From Rugalucina vietnamica (taxonomy: Eukaryota > Mollusca > Bivalvia > Lucinida > Lucinidae): 64,000 bases of DNA. Position 1 is the first letter of the stretch; every line of letters begins with the position of its first letter. A model generated the notes under the pieces. That model was not told where the DNA came from and did not search any database. It saw nothing but the letters and a program-made list of their open reading frames with translations. The stretch is taken from NCBI GenBank assembly GCA_964017185.1, contig OZ024879.1:24369456-24433455 (forward strand), read 5' to 3'. The translations under genes were made by a program, and so were the position numbers. Of this stretch, positions 1-13,000 are shown one piece after another.

Positions 1-616
1 TCATAAACACATTTTCTAGTTCACCAAAGTTCTTGTAAGCATGGTGGACAATCACATGACTAAAGTCAATGACTATGTACTAGTATTTGGACACATCCAC
101 TAAGCAAATCAGCTATAACTTTCTTAAAAGTGAATAAAACTTCATGTTTAAAGTGCACATACACCAAAATGTAATGATCTTAACTACTGTACAACATACT
201 TAAATAGATAATCCCAAGCAACTGGATTCATATTTTAACACTGAGGTTGCGCAGGGTAGTTTTTAAAACTATAGGGCACATTAAACGGTCTGAGGTTTAG
301 AGCGTTCCGGGTAATGTACACTTATTCCATGAAATTTCATTCATTGTTAAGAAAAATGTAGCTGGTTTGCTTTCTGGTTATGTCCGAACACTATTATTCA
401 AAAATCAATTTTATGTCACGTGATTGCTGACCAAGGTAAAGGTAACGCAAATTTCTTTAACACTGGAATTGCCAATAATTTTGACTATTTTGCTCTTAAA
501 ATGCAGTAAAAGATTCTTTTATATTGAATTGCTCAGAAATTTTTTTATAAACTTTCTTCAGTATCAGCTTAAATACATGCTGGACATTGGAAGTGTACTT
601 GAAGTTTTATATAATT

Positions 617-792
617 GAGCCGCCACATAAGAAAACTCAGAACAAGCACATGCAAAAAAAATGGCACAGATCAGCACCTTTGTTTTAGCTACATGTATAC
701 AGATTTTACGATTTCTCATCTTAAATCTGAAGCTGAACAGGCCTGTTTGTGTTGGACCTGCTCAAACACCCAAGTTGTTGGCTTTCTCATGT
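617..792 (+). mobile_element. MITE-G copy 1 (decayed)
   Basis: Starts with TGAGCCGCC-like sequence and ends with TTTCTCATGTG. It holds the family blocks CAGATCAGCACCTTTGTTTT and GGCCTGTTTGTGT. The central hairpin is partly deleted. It lies in the intron before NDUFV1 exon a. Non-coding. Confidence 0.75.
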
Positions 793-861
793 GAAAATCT
801 TGATTTTTTAATATAAAATTTAAGACAATGATTCCTAACAAATTTTATTGAACCTATTTAG

Positions 862-995
862 ACCGAAGTATCTGGTGGTGAATGCTGATGAGGGTGAGCC
901 GGGTACCTGTAAAGACAGAGAAATCATGAGACATGATCCCCACACACTGGTAGAGGGATGTCTCATTGCAGGGCGAGCCATGGACGCTAGAGCTG
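862..995 (+). CDS. NDUFV1: NDUFV1 exon a (FMN/NADH-site segment)
   Basis: Acceptor is CTATTTAG before 862; donor is GTACGC at 996. It encodes [20 protein letters not shown] and continues to GRAMDARA. The first base completes a codon (probably Arg) from an exon outside the window, and the last base (G) begins the Ala codon completed at 1993. The NADEGEP stretch is part of the flavin/nucleotide pocket in this family. Confidence 0.95.
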
Positions 996-3900
996 GTACG
1001 CTTTTATTATCAACCGCTGCATCAGAAAACCAGCAATCTTCATATGCAAAAACAAAAGCCCAGATCAGCTGTGCAGCTACTGCACAGCTGATAAGTGCTT
1101 TTTGTTTTTGCTTCGCAGATAGTACAATCCCTCTCTTCTTAAATCTGAAATTTCAAGCTTCTATGACTGTACAGGCCAGTTTGTGTCAGACCTCATAGGA
1201 AATCCAGTTTGTTTGTTTTCATACACAAAGGCTCATATATGGTTATTTTCTTTTGGCGATAAATGTATTCAAATATTTCATTTGTGGAGGTTTTTCTTCG
1301 GAAATGAGTTCACTTGTAAGATATCTTGTTATACAATAAAACATCGGTGGAACTGTAAAACATGATTTCCTCAAGTAGACATGACATCATACCTTCCAAA
1401 ATAACTACTTTTATTAAGGTAATATCTGTTCTAATGTTCTGTCCATTTTTACTCTGATCACAAAAAGGAAATTGCTGTGAAAAAAAAAAGAATAAAATGT
1501 TTGAGAAATCTAAAATATGACATTGACATAACTTTCATAATAACTTTCTCAGCTTTTGCCAATATAGCTGTTACTTGTCCAAAGATAACAACTGCATTAA
1601 CAAATCTTTTCAAAATACACAGCTTAATTAATAAATGCAAAAAATACTAAAATTATAGCAATCTTATGTTGTAAAGCAAAATTGCGTGCATTTGTAATAC
1701 AGTAGATTCTTATCAATAATAATAGGCCAAACAGTGGCATACCCCGAAACAGTCTCGCAAATATGCAAATTTGGATTCAGTAAATGATATCTGAACTTTC
1801 AGTCTGGCGTCCAAAGTTAATAAAAACACTTGAAATTGTTGAAAGGTTGCGAATTAACAGACCTTCCCTATCACGAAGATTGTTTACTTTTGACATTTTT
1901 CTTAGTGTACAGAGTGGTTGATATGAAATTAGATAGGCAGATACATTGTACATGTGTACTGTTGATCAAGTAAACATATTTTGTTGTTTTAGCCTACATC
2001 TACATCAGGGGTGAGTTCTACAATGAGGCCTCCAATCTACAGGTCGCCATTAATGAGGTAAGGAAATATATTCTAGAGCGACTAGTTGAGGAAAGGCTGT
2101 CGCATTGTAGTCTGACACCATGTGATCTGACACAAACTGAACAAAAGAAAACTTCAAAGTCTTTGTACACTACTGAGTGTTCTGAGTGATGTTATAAAGT
2201 GAATGTTCTGATGGTTTATTGGATGATATGACCAAATGAGTTTCCTGTGTGTGAAAACAAATTCTGCCTGAACAATGTTGAACTCACCTTGGCCACACAT
2301 TGTGTCATTTAGGTCACAGGTATACAAACAACAAATATGTGACAGTATCTGGCATTTGGGTCTTGTGGAGTCACACTCAGAAATTTACTTTTTCACATTT
2401 TTACAATGTTCAGTATGTTTAGAGTCTGTATCCAAAAGCTTTATAAATGAGCCGCCTCATGGGAAAACCAACAATCTGCATAGGCGAAAACAAAGGCGCA
2501 GATCAGCTTCGCGGTAACCGTGAAGCTGATCAGCGCCTTTGTATTCGCTACATGGATAGTACACTTCCTCTTCTTCTTAAATCTGAAATTTCATGCTTCT
2601 AGCTCTTTTCTGTGCTTGTACAGGCCTGTTTGTGTCGGACCTGTTGGTTTTCCCACGAGGCGGCTCAAATAGGGCTGACGACTAAGGAGAAAAATAGAGA
2701 AAACACCCACCACCCTCAAGTTGCATCTCTGACAGGGGTTTTAATTGGAAAGAAATTAATTGGCCTTGGAAAAACGTTTGTAACACTGAGTTATACTGCC
2801 CTTTTCTATAGTTCTTCACAGTGAATGTTGTCTAAATATTATGGAAACGGAAATTTGAAAGCTCTTGCAAGAAATTTCCAACCTTTCTTATTAGACAGCA
2901 TTTTGAAACTAGTGACTGAGTGTGCAAAAATCCATTTAACATCGATTGCAGATTTAATTTCCAACTTTAATTCATGTTTTGTGACGTCAATGTCGTACAC
3001 CCACAAGACCCCAAATTGCAGAAAACATCACATATAATCCAGACTGCCCTCACATGACCTTATCTATTGACTGTAAATTTAAAGAATGAAAGGTTCATGT
3101 AACAAGATTATCCTGTATCCTATCATGTAAAGAATCTTTTTGATCCACAGGCCTGATTTATAGCAACTGATTATATGCAGTATATCCTTGATTCTGTTCA
3201 CAGGCTTATGCAAAAGGTCTGATAGGAAAGAATGCGTGTGGCAGTGGCTACGACTTTGACGTGTATGTCCACCGCGGGGCTGGAGCTTATATCTGCGGGG
3301 AGGAGACCGCTCTGATTGAGTCTCTGGAGGGGAAGCAGGGGAAACCCCGTCTCAAGCCCCCATTCCCTGCTGATGTGGGTGTGTTCGGGTGTCCCACCAC
3401 AGTGACTAATGTAGAGACTGTGGCTGTCACTCCAGTAAGTACTGTATTAGGTATGACAGCTTGAGTGGCTGTGTGTTTGATGTGTAGAGACTGTGGCTGT
3501 CACTCCCGTAAGTACTGTATTAGGTATGACAGCTTGAGTGGCTGTGTGTTTGATGTGTAGAGACTGTGGCTGTCACTCCAGTAAGTACTGTATTAGGTAT
3601 GACAGCTTGAGTGGCTGTGTGTTTGATGTGTAGAGACTGTGGCTGTCACTCCCGTAAGTACTGTATTAGGTATAACAGCTTGAGTGGCTGTGTGTTTGAT
3701 GTGTAGAGACTGTGGCTGTCACTCCCGTAAGTACTGTATTAGGTATGACAGCTTGAGTGGCTGTGTGTTTGATGTGTAGAGACTGTGGCTGTCACTCCCG
3801 TAAGTACTGTATTAGGTATGACAGCTTGAGTGGCTGTGTGTTTGATGTGTAGAGACTGTGGCTGTCACTCCAGTAAGTACTGTATTAGGTATAACAGCTT

Positions 3901-6900
3901 GAGTGGCTGTGTGTTTGATGTGTAGAGACTGTGGCTGTCACTCCCGTAAGTACTGTATTAGGTATGACAGCTTGAGTGGCTGTGTGTTTGATGTGTAGAG
4001 ACTGTGGCTGTCACTCCCGTAAGTACTGTATTAGGTATGACAGCTTGAGTGGCTGTGTGTTTGATGTGTAGAGACTGTGGCTGTCACTCCCGTAAGTACT
4101 GTATTAGGTATGACAGCTTGAGTGGCTGTGTGTTTGATGTGTAGAGACTGTGGCTGTCACTCCAGTAAGTACTGTATTAGGCATAACAGCTTGAGTGGCT
4201 GTGTGGTTGATGTGAAGTTAAGCAGAACTAGGACGATCCTCAAGCCCAGCACATTTCTTCATTTATGAGGACTTGGTTGTAAAAATAATTCAAATTTTTT
4301 TCTATGGCCATTCCTCCTATATGAGCTGCTTGTGGGAAAACCAACAATGTGACACAAACCGGCTTGTACAGTCACAGAAGATGGCTAGAGGCTGGAAATT
4401 TTGGATTTAGAATGTAAAGGAATTGTACTATCCGAGTTTGCCAAAACAAAGGCGCTGATCAGCTTCACGGTTACTGCGAAGCTGATCTTCGCCTTTGTTT
4501 TCGCATATGCAGATTGTTGGTTTTCCCATTGGTAGGCTCATATATAGATCTCACTGATCAAAAAGGGTATCTTTGAGTGGTGAAAGAATGGTTCAGTCAG
4601 TACTGGTTAACTGCCACTGGTAGGCTTGCCCAGGAACAGTTTGGTTAGGATCACTCACTTGTGGGGTAGTGATACAGTACATGACTGGATTTGATACCTA
4701 CCTCCCCAGTTTAGTGACCTTGGACAAGACATTTGAGCAGCCTCACGAGAAAAACCAACAATCTGCATAGGAGAAAACAAAGACGCAGATCAGCTTCGCG
4801 GTAACCGCGAAGCTGATCAGTGCCTTTGTTTTCGCGACTCAGATAGTACAATTTCTCCTCTACTTAACTCCAAAAATTCAAGCTTCCAGCCTGCTTCTGT
4901 ATCTGTATGGGCAGGTTTGTGACAGACCTGTTTGGAAACCACGTTGTTGGTTTTTCCATGTGGTTCATTTTTAGTTTCCCATTAATATACCCAGGAAGCA
5001 GTGGCTTCATTCTGAAATTACTGAAAAAGTTTTGAGTAGGATGTTACGCAAAACAAACCAAAAATATTCCTTGAATATCCATTATTTTTTGTTCTATTGC
5101 AGGCTATATGTAGGAAAGGTGGAGATTGGTTTGCGTCATTTGGTCGTGACAGAAACAGAGGAACTAAGGTAGGGGAACTAACTGCTTTCATTACTAGACA
5201 GTTGAATACTGATGCATCACAGTGCTCAGTATGATATATGCCATGATGCGAGAAAATCGGTCTTTGGGCTTTATGGCCTGTCCGACACAAATTGAACTGT
5301 ACATTCATAGAAGAAGGCAAGAAGCTTGAAATTTCAGATTAAAGAAGAGGGATTGTACTATCTGTATATGCAAAAAAAACGTTTTTCTCATGATGCGGCT
5401 CATATTTCTCAGGAGCTTTTGACCACATTAACACAAACTGGGTTTCAGCAGTCAGAACAATGCCAGAAGCCTGAAATTCCATGTTTGACAGGCAGAGGGA
5501 TAGTCCCAACATAACTGAAACATTGTTGACTCGGACATATAACCACAAGGGGAGTGTGGTGGTCAAGTGCTAGAGTACCAAACTTGGAAGCAAGAGGTCA
5601 GGTATTTGATACTTTCCTCTCTCCCCATAAAACTGGTTAATGTCTAGGAGGCATTGGCTCTGTCTTATTGTCGAGGACATTAAAATACAAAATGATCAAA
5701 CAAAATTTCTTGCTTTTAGCTGTTCAACATCTCCGGCCATGTGAACAATCCGTGTACAGTTGAGGAGGAGATGTCTATACCATTGAAGGAGCTGATAGAG
5801 CGACATGCCGGGGGTGTGATAGGGGGCTGGGACAATCTCCTAGCTGTCATCCCCGGGGGATCCAGTGTACCACTTATACCTAAAGAGTAGGTAGCATTAA
5901 TTGGTGTACAAATGGAAATTTAGATAACAATACTCATCTCATCCTATCCAATAGCTTTTAAGTGTACTGGTTAAGTAATTTGTCATGTAAACTAACAGTC
6001 ACAGGTTTGTTCCTGGGCTTCTCCTGTCTTTGGGATTAGATTTTTAAACCCAGGGTTGACATAACCGTTAGTGTAACCTTAAACCCTAAGTCAATCAATC
6101 AAAATGTCCTATCCAACTAATGAATTCTTGTAGAAAATTTAATATTAGAATCAGGTTTTACACTTAAAAACAAATTTTAAACTGCAAGTTGCCTTCTAAG
6201 CAGTACAGCCAAGCTAGTGCTTGTTAGAAGCCCTAAGATAGACTTTGACCTGATGGTTCTCCTAAAATGTTGGCACTCAAATGTATCATATTGGCAGTGC
6301 AATTAGGTATGTACATGATATTCTGGAGACCTGTGACAAAGGAGCCATGACGTGAGAAAATCGGTTTTCGGGACCAGATGTGACACAAACCAGCCTGTAC
6401 AGTCACAGAAGCAGGCTAGAACATTGAAATTCCAGTTTTAAGGTAAAGAACCATAAAAACCGTGGCGCTTAAAGGTCCGTGCGTCGCGAAGAACGAAATG
6501 CCATAACGTCGCGCCAATGACATCGTTTTCAAGATGGCGTCGGCTGTATGTGTGTGGTCCGAACACAAGGTAAATATCGACAGAAGCAAAGAAACGGGTC
6601 GATTTTATTGTGAATTTACGAGCATACGCATTACAATGAGAGAGAAAAGAAAGGTCCAGAAAAAAGTAACGGCGACAGTCGAATGCCGTTTCCAATTTTA
6701 TGCATATTTCTTAATTAAAGATTACGAGCGTGTGCTTCCGGATTATAGTAGGCCTATAGAACTGGTGACATAAAGACAAAAATGAATTTATAGAATTTCC
6801 AGAAATCTGATGTAAGTTTGTATTACGCACACCCATTCATTTCCGACGGCTTTATCGTGTGGAAGGTGATGTGCGGGACTCGAGGATCGAACCCGCCAAA

Positions 6901-6980
6901 GCCTCATTATTATATTTTATTTATTCATTCTATTCATTCGCCTGATAATTATTTTATTTATCAAATTCTCTTATCAAATT

Positions 6981-7011
<31 letters not shown>

Positions 7012-10000
7012 TATATTCGTGGTGTTTTGATGACTTGTCTGATCGAGCTTTAAAGCCTCGTGGAAGGAACTTGAGCTTTTAATTTATTTGGAAATGAAAC
7101 CAACAATCGGGGTTTCTGACCAGGTCTGACTCAATCCAGATTGTACAGCCACAGAAGCAGGATTATCTTTAAATTTTGGAATTAAGTAGGAGAGGAATTG
7201 CAATATCAGAGTAACAAAAAAAAAAAAAAAAAAAAAAAACGGTGCTGATCAGCTGTGCAGTTACTGCACAGCTAATCTGCGCCTTTGGTTTCGCATAATC
7301 ATATTGTGGGTTTTCTGATACAGGGGCTCTCATATTAGTTTATATCCAGCGACCCATGGTCGATGGTCGAGTGGTTAAGAGCGCTGATTTCATTTACGCG
7401 CTTAACCATTCGATCTTCTCACCGCTGTGTCTGGTGTTGGTTCGAGCCCCACATCAGGCATGTGATACTAGCCAAATTCTGCTTGCGGGTGTGCCGCATG
7501 GATTTTCTCGTTTCTCGGGAATCTCCCGTTTTTTTTTTTTTTTGTTTTTTTTTTTGCCACACATTCGTTTGTTAGTCACGCAAGGGAAATATTAAAACTA
7601 TAACAGACACATTATATACTTTACAAGCAATGGTTTGTACAGAAAGACAGACATTATATCGCGTGCATTGCGCGTTTGATGAAATGCTATTTATGTTGAA
7701 CAATTGAATAAGTTTGATTGAATACCATCTGATTACTGGTTAACCGATCAGGTGTGAGCCTGCCCAGGAAAAGTGATTTCAAGTCAAACCATCCATATTG
7801 GCTTAGGTGGGTGGTTATATTTCAAGCCCTAATTTTGACATCCTAATTTTAGGTAAAAGTCCCAATAAAATGGAGGCAATGTCCCGGCATGATCATAGCT
7901 GTTGATTGGGATGTTAGCCTCCTGGTACCATATCTCGAACCACTTTTACAGCATTGTTACATGTAAAAATCTTCGAACATGCAATAAAAATAATTTAATC
8001 CTCAGATTTTGTAGACACAACATTGCCAATGTCACTGATCTAGTAAATTATGTGTGACGTCATATGGCGCGTGCACAGCACGGTCCATTACATCACCACT
8101 AAAAAGCATGTTTCCTTCAGTTAATGGAACCAATTCTCGAACAGACTATTTGAGATCGTTTTCAGTTGTAATCATGCGAGAGAATTAGGGACAAATAGTA
8201 TATAGTCACCCAGGAGGTATTTAAGTGCAAGAAAATATGGTAAAGTTCAAGCATGTCACCACGTAGGTCATTATGAGTAGGTCCAACCTAAACACTAGTC
8301 TCTTACTATACTTTGTTTTCATGTATTTTTGCCAGCATTACAATTGAGCAGATTTAGCCAATTTCTATTTGATTTTTTGGGATTAAACAAGTGTTCACAC
8401 AAGAGAGAGCCACTAGGAATGGGAGGTAGTACCAGTAACAAAATAAAAACGATCTTGTCGCTCATGCGATTTTCATGGGCACTGTATTTCACAGGGGTGT
8501 AAACAAACATTTGTAAAGCTAAACGACTCAAGGCATGTTTACTTCATCAAAATTTGATTTGAATACAAAGAAGAGAGCTTCTGGCATGAGACAGCATAAA
8601 AATGGAATTAAGGAATGTTTTTCAGCAGAGAATTTCTTGTCAAACAAACTGAGTATTGTATTTTTGCTTTGATTTTGGTCGATTTTCATTGTCTGCTAGG
8701 GAAATCCAAAACGAGGCTGACACCTGGCAATGTGCCAGTTTTATCGCCCATTGGCTGACGAAAGTAAACCTGCCTAAAACGTTTTAATGTGGACCAGATT
8801 TTATGTTTTATTGAGTGTAAATCAAATTATTGTTCGAGAGTTGGTCCCGTTCGAGAAATGGTACCAGGAGGCTAAGGATGTTCGCTGCTAACATTTGACA
8901 TTTCGGAACTTCCGGAATATCTCGTAAACGGTTGCATATATTTTCCTAATATTTTATACTTGAATACATATTGATGATATGCATTGAATGAGCCATGAAA
9001 ATTGTCAATCTAAGAAACTTCATTTTTTCACCCCATTTTCTGCAACTTTTCAGAAAATTTTAGTTGACAGTAAAATTTAGGGGGTAGGGTAGATTAAACT
9101 TGAATATTACACATCTTAAAATTAATTGCACTAGTTCGATGTTTATTTTAGCAGCAGTATATGTGTACATGGTCTTCTAAGTCAGTCTTTGTGTCTTTAG
9201 TGTGGTGGTTTTAAAATTTTAGGTGGTTTTATGAAATGGGCTTTTAGAAACAAAACAGCCGAAGAAAGGTTGAAAATGGCGATTTTCAAGTTGTTGGTTC
9301 TCTCTTAAATGCTCACTACCCTATATATTTCTTTCTTTTATTGGAACAATATTACCCAGTTCTATGTTGTGTGAAAATACAAGAAAAAGTTTGAATCAAC
9401 AAATATGAATTTGGCACATTTCAAAATATTGATTTTTTCCAACTTTTCAAGTATGGGGGTAGGGTTGGAAAAGGAATCGTAAAATTTTGTCATCCACTCC
9501 AAGTTGCAAATTTTTCTATGCTTTTGGTCAAAAATAGTCTGCGTTACGTAAATATTATGACTTTTGAAAGCATCCTAGGTGTATGTTTGTTCAAGACAGG
9601 TATGTTTCAAAGTATTAAAAATTTAATTAATTTTACCAAATTTAAAACAAGGTGCTCAGAGGTCTCATTCAGAGGCCTGTAGCTTGAAAAAATGCACACT
9701 ACCCTATATTTATTTTGTTTTCAAATGTCTTGTGTTGTATTTTGGAATCAAGAAAGAATGGTTAGAAAAAAAGTTTGAATACTTTTTCATTGGCAGCGAA
9801 CATCCTTAAGCATCAATTCAAACAAACAAACGCGTTAGATTAAAATTTAGGGTCAAAGATTTTAACAGTACCTCTATACATACTGTTGAACTTAGGCTGG
9901 ATTTGAACCATTCACCGTACGTGATATGACTGTTGAAAGGTCATTCGAGTTGAAAATTACTCATTGAGATACAAGCACGCGTTAATGATCTTAAATTTGC

Positions 10001-13000
10001 CAATTAAAGCTCATTCTAATAAACCAAATGCCGAACGCTTATGAAACGCCCGAAATGTCAAAATGCCCCATCCTTATGACGTCAACGTCACTTACGGAAA
10101 ATTAAGATTTTTAGCTTACCTGTCTTCATTCGTTGACAAATAGCGTCCAAACCAACCTGGTAGTCAAGGACTTTTATTTTACTTTTTGACTCACAATATA
10201 AAAACGAGACAATATTTAGTTTTTAAAAAAATTCTATGGATTAGTTCTCTTGTAAACGGCGCTCATGTGCAAAAAGCGACGCGTTTTTATTACTTTCCCA
10301 TTACGTCACGTACAAATAACGGCATTTTTAGCCATTTTAGGGGAGCGATTTGCAGGAAAACCAACCTGGTAACCATGTTTTTTTATTACACGAAACGATA
10401 GATATAAATGTTTTCTCGAAAATATCAAAAAATAAAAAAAATCTATGGATCAGCATTTTTATGGTTCTTTACCTTAAGAAGAGGGTTTGTACTATCCTTG
10501 TAGCGAAAACAAAGGCGCTGATCAGCTTCACAGTTACTGCAATGCTGATCTGCGCCCTTGTTTTCGCCTAGGCAAAAATCCGTGTTTCTCATGGCACAGC
10601 TCAAATAGTCCTTAAGCATGACCAAATACAGTAAAAACTCCATTTTATTTTCCAGCATATGTACAGATGTATTAATGGACTTTGATGCTCTCATTGATGT
10701 ACAGAGTGGTCTGGGAACAGCTGCTGTCATAGTCATGAATAAATCTGCCGATGTTGTCCGCTGCATATCACGTCTTATTGACTTCTATAAACACGAGAGT
10801 TGTGGTCAGGTACATGATAGTCATGAATAACCCTTTTTCACTGAAGATGTTTATCACTTTCCAGTTTTACTATAAATAGTCAATAACAAATCAATTGTAT
10901 TTCTACTAATGTAACATTGAAACAAAAGCCTTATATTACAATTCAATTTCTCTAAAAGAAGGTTCAAACATCTTTTTACATTCATTATCTCACCTGAGCC
11001 AAAGGCTCACAAGGTGAGCTTATAGGATGGCCATGCTCCGTCGTCCGTCCATCGTCCGTCCACAATTTCAAAGATCTTCTCCTCTGAAACCGCTTGGCCA
11101 ATCAAAGCCAAACTTCATGTGGAGCATTCTTAGGAAGGGGGAACGAAAGTTTATATAAATGGTCCAGGTCACATGACCAAGATGGCCGCCATGGCTATAA
11201 ATAGCAAAAACCTTTAAAAATCTTTTTCTCCAGAACCAGTGGGCCGATTTCCATGAAACTTGGTATGTAGCATCGGGGATGCAGGGCCATCATAGTTTAT
11301 ATAAATCATGACCCTGCGATGACCATGACCTATTTTACGACAAGGTCAACTTAGGTCACCAATGCATTTGAATGGGGAAAAATATTAAAATGCTATTAAA
11401 TGGGTAAAACTTACTTGGATTAGGCAAATAGACATAAAATTAATGTTTATGGAAGAATTTTAGCCCCTGGGGGGGGGGGTTGTCTGCCCCTGCCCCAGGG
11501 CTATATACATGTATATTTCCATAATATTGAAACATCTTCGCCTCTGAAACCGCTTGGCCAATTGAAGCCAAACTTCATATGGAGCATCCTTTGGAAGGGG
11601 GAAAGAAAGTTTATATGAATGGTCAAGGTCACATGACCAAGATGGCTGCCATGGCTTTAAATAGAAAAAACCTTTAAAGATCTTCTTCTCCAGACCCAGA
11701 AGGCCAATGATTTTGAAACTTGGTGTGAAGCATCAGTGATTGGAGCTCTACAAAGCTTAAATAAATCATGAACCTGGGATGACCTTGACCTATTTTACGG
11801 CAAGGTCAACATAGGTCGCTCATGCATTTGAATGGGGAAAAGTGTGGACTTAAGATTGATGATTCTGAAAAATTTGGACCCCAGGGGTGTGTCTGCCCCC
11901 ACCCCGGGGCAATATACATGTATATTACAGTGATATTCAAAGATCTTCTTCTCTGAAACTGCTTGGCCAGTCAAAGCTAAACTTCATGTGGAGCATTGTT
12001 AGGAAGTGGGAATGAAAGTATATATAAATGGTCAAGGTCACATTACCAAGATGGCCGCCATGGCTATAAATAGCAAAAACTTTAAAGATCTTCTTCTCCA
12101 GAACCAGAAGGCCTATGTTTTTGAAACTGGGCATGAAGCATCAGGGAGAGGAGCTCTACAAAGTTTATATAAATCATGACCCTGGGATGACCTTGACCTA
12201 TTTTATGGCAAGGTCAGCTGAGGTCGCATATCCCAGATCTCAGGTGAGCGTTTACAGGACCATTGGTCCTCTGGTTTTTATGGTCCTGAAGAAAGTATTC
12301 AAAACTGATGACAAAGCTCTAAATGGTTTTCACCTCGTTTTTGGGGACCAAGTTAGTGATTATGAATCGGATTTTGATTGCTTCTATTACATATATTTCA
12401 CCAAATCATTACTAAAAGAAAGAAAATGTTGCTATATTTTGTTAACCTCATCACATCCCTATGCATGCAAACTTTTACGACTGCTTGATTTAGATACTGT
12501 TGGATTGTCCTGTATTATCACAATGCTTTGTGTGATGCTGGGTAACAAGCATAAGCAAAAGCCATGTTTTAACAGTGCATTAACCAAAGCCATATCAGTG
12601 CATGAGTTATCAATTTCCTGAATAATACCTGGCTATTGTTTCCTTCTAACATGTCTGTTACTACTGTGTAACACTGCTGGTATTTATGCAATGCTGTTGT
12701 TTACCTTACAGTGTACACCATGCCGAGAGGGTGTTGGCTGGATGATGAAGATTATGCACAGATTTAGTACGTATCAAAACTTAACTTTGAAATATCCTTG
12801 TCAGTTTTACAAGCCCAGTTCATGAGATATGTGAGTGTTAGGTAGAAGTGAGGCAATCAGTGTCAATCTACAACATAAAATGTGTTCTTGTTGTTGTTGG
12901 ACAATACATATCGGCTGTTTTCTTTCTCAAAGGTGGTGAAAAACTACCTTAACTGAGCCTTCCAAAAACTACTTTGACTTAACCTGTTACTAATATTCAT

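Larger units (their letters stand above)
6442..10473. mobile_element. 4032-bp non-autonomous DNA element, TTAA target duplication (piggyBac- or Kolobok-type)
   Basis: Bounded by TTAA at 6438-6441 and 10474-10477. Its 18-bp terminal inverted repeats are GGTAAAGAACCATAAAAA at the left and the exact complement at the right. TTAA duplication is typical of piggyBac and of Kolobok elements; I see no transposase and the termini do not decide between them. Nested inside are MITE-G copy 8, a SINE, and two TA-flanked MITEs. A 79-codon frame at 6534-6773 has no recognisable domain. The element nearly doubles the NDUFV1 intron. Confidence 0.85.
6342..10606 (-). mobile_element. MITE-G copy 7, split by a 4-kb insertion
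   Basis: The left part (6342-6441) ends in CCAGTTTTAA and the right part resumes at 10474 with TTAAGAAGAGGG. Joined through a single TTAA, the two match the other reverse copies (compare AGATTAAAGAAGAGGG near 5340). The insertion is listed separately. Confidence 0.85.

Noticed and set aside
6534-6773. Transposase in the TTAA-flanked element
   Set aside because: 79 codons with no catalytic motif or zinc finger; too short.
10988-12276. Naming the CTCACCTGAGCC family a Helitron
   Set aside because: The start and an end such as CTGG are suggestive, but the terminal hairpin spacing is wrong and different copies end differently; no Rep/helicase coding is present.
12115-12621. A 168-codon frame in an NDUFV1 intron
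   Set aside because: It begins inside a CTCACCTGAGCC-family element and runs into intron sequence; no domain and no conservation signal.
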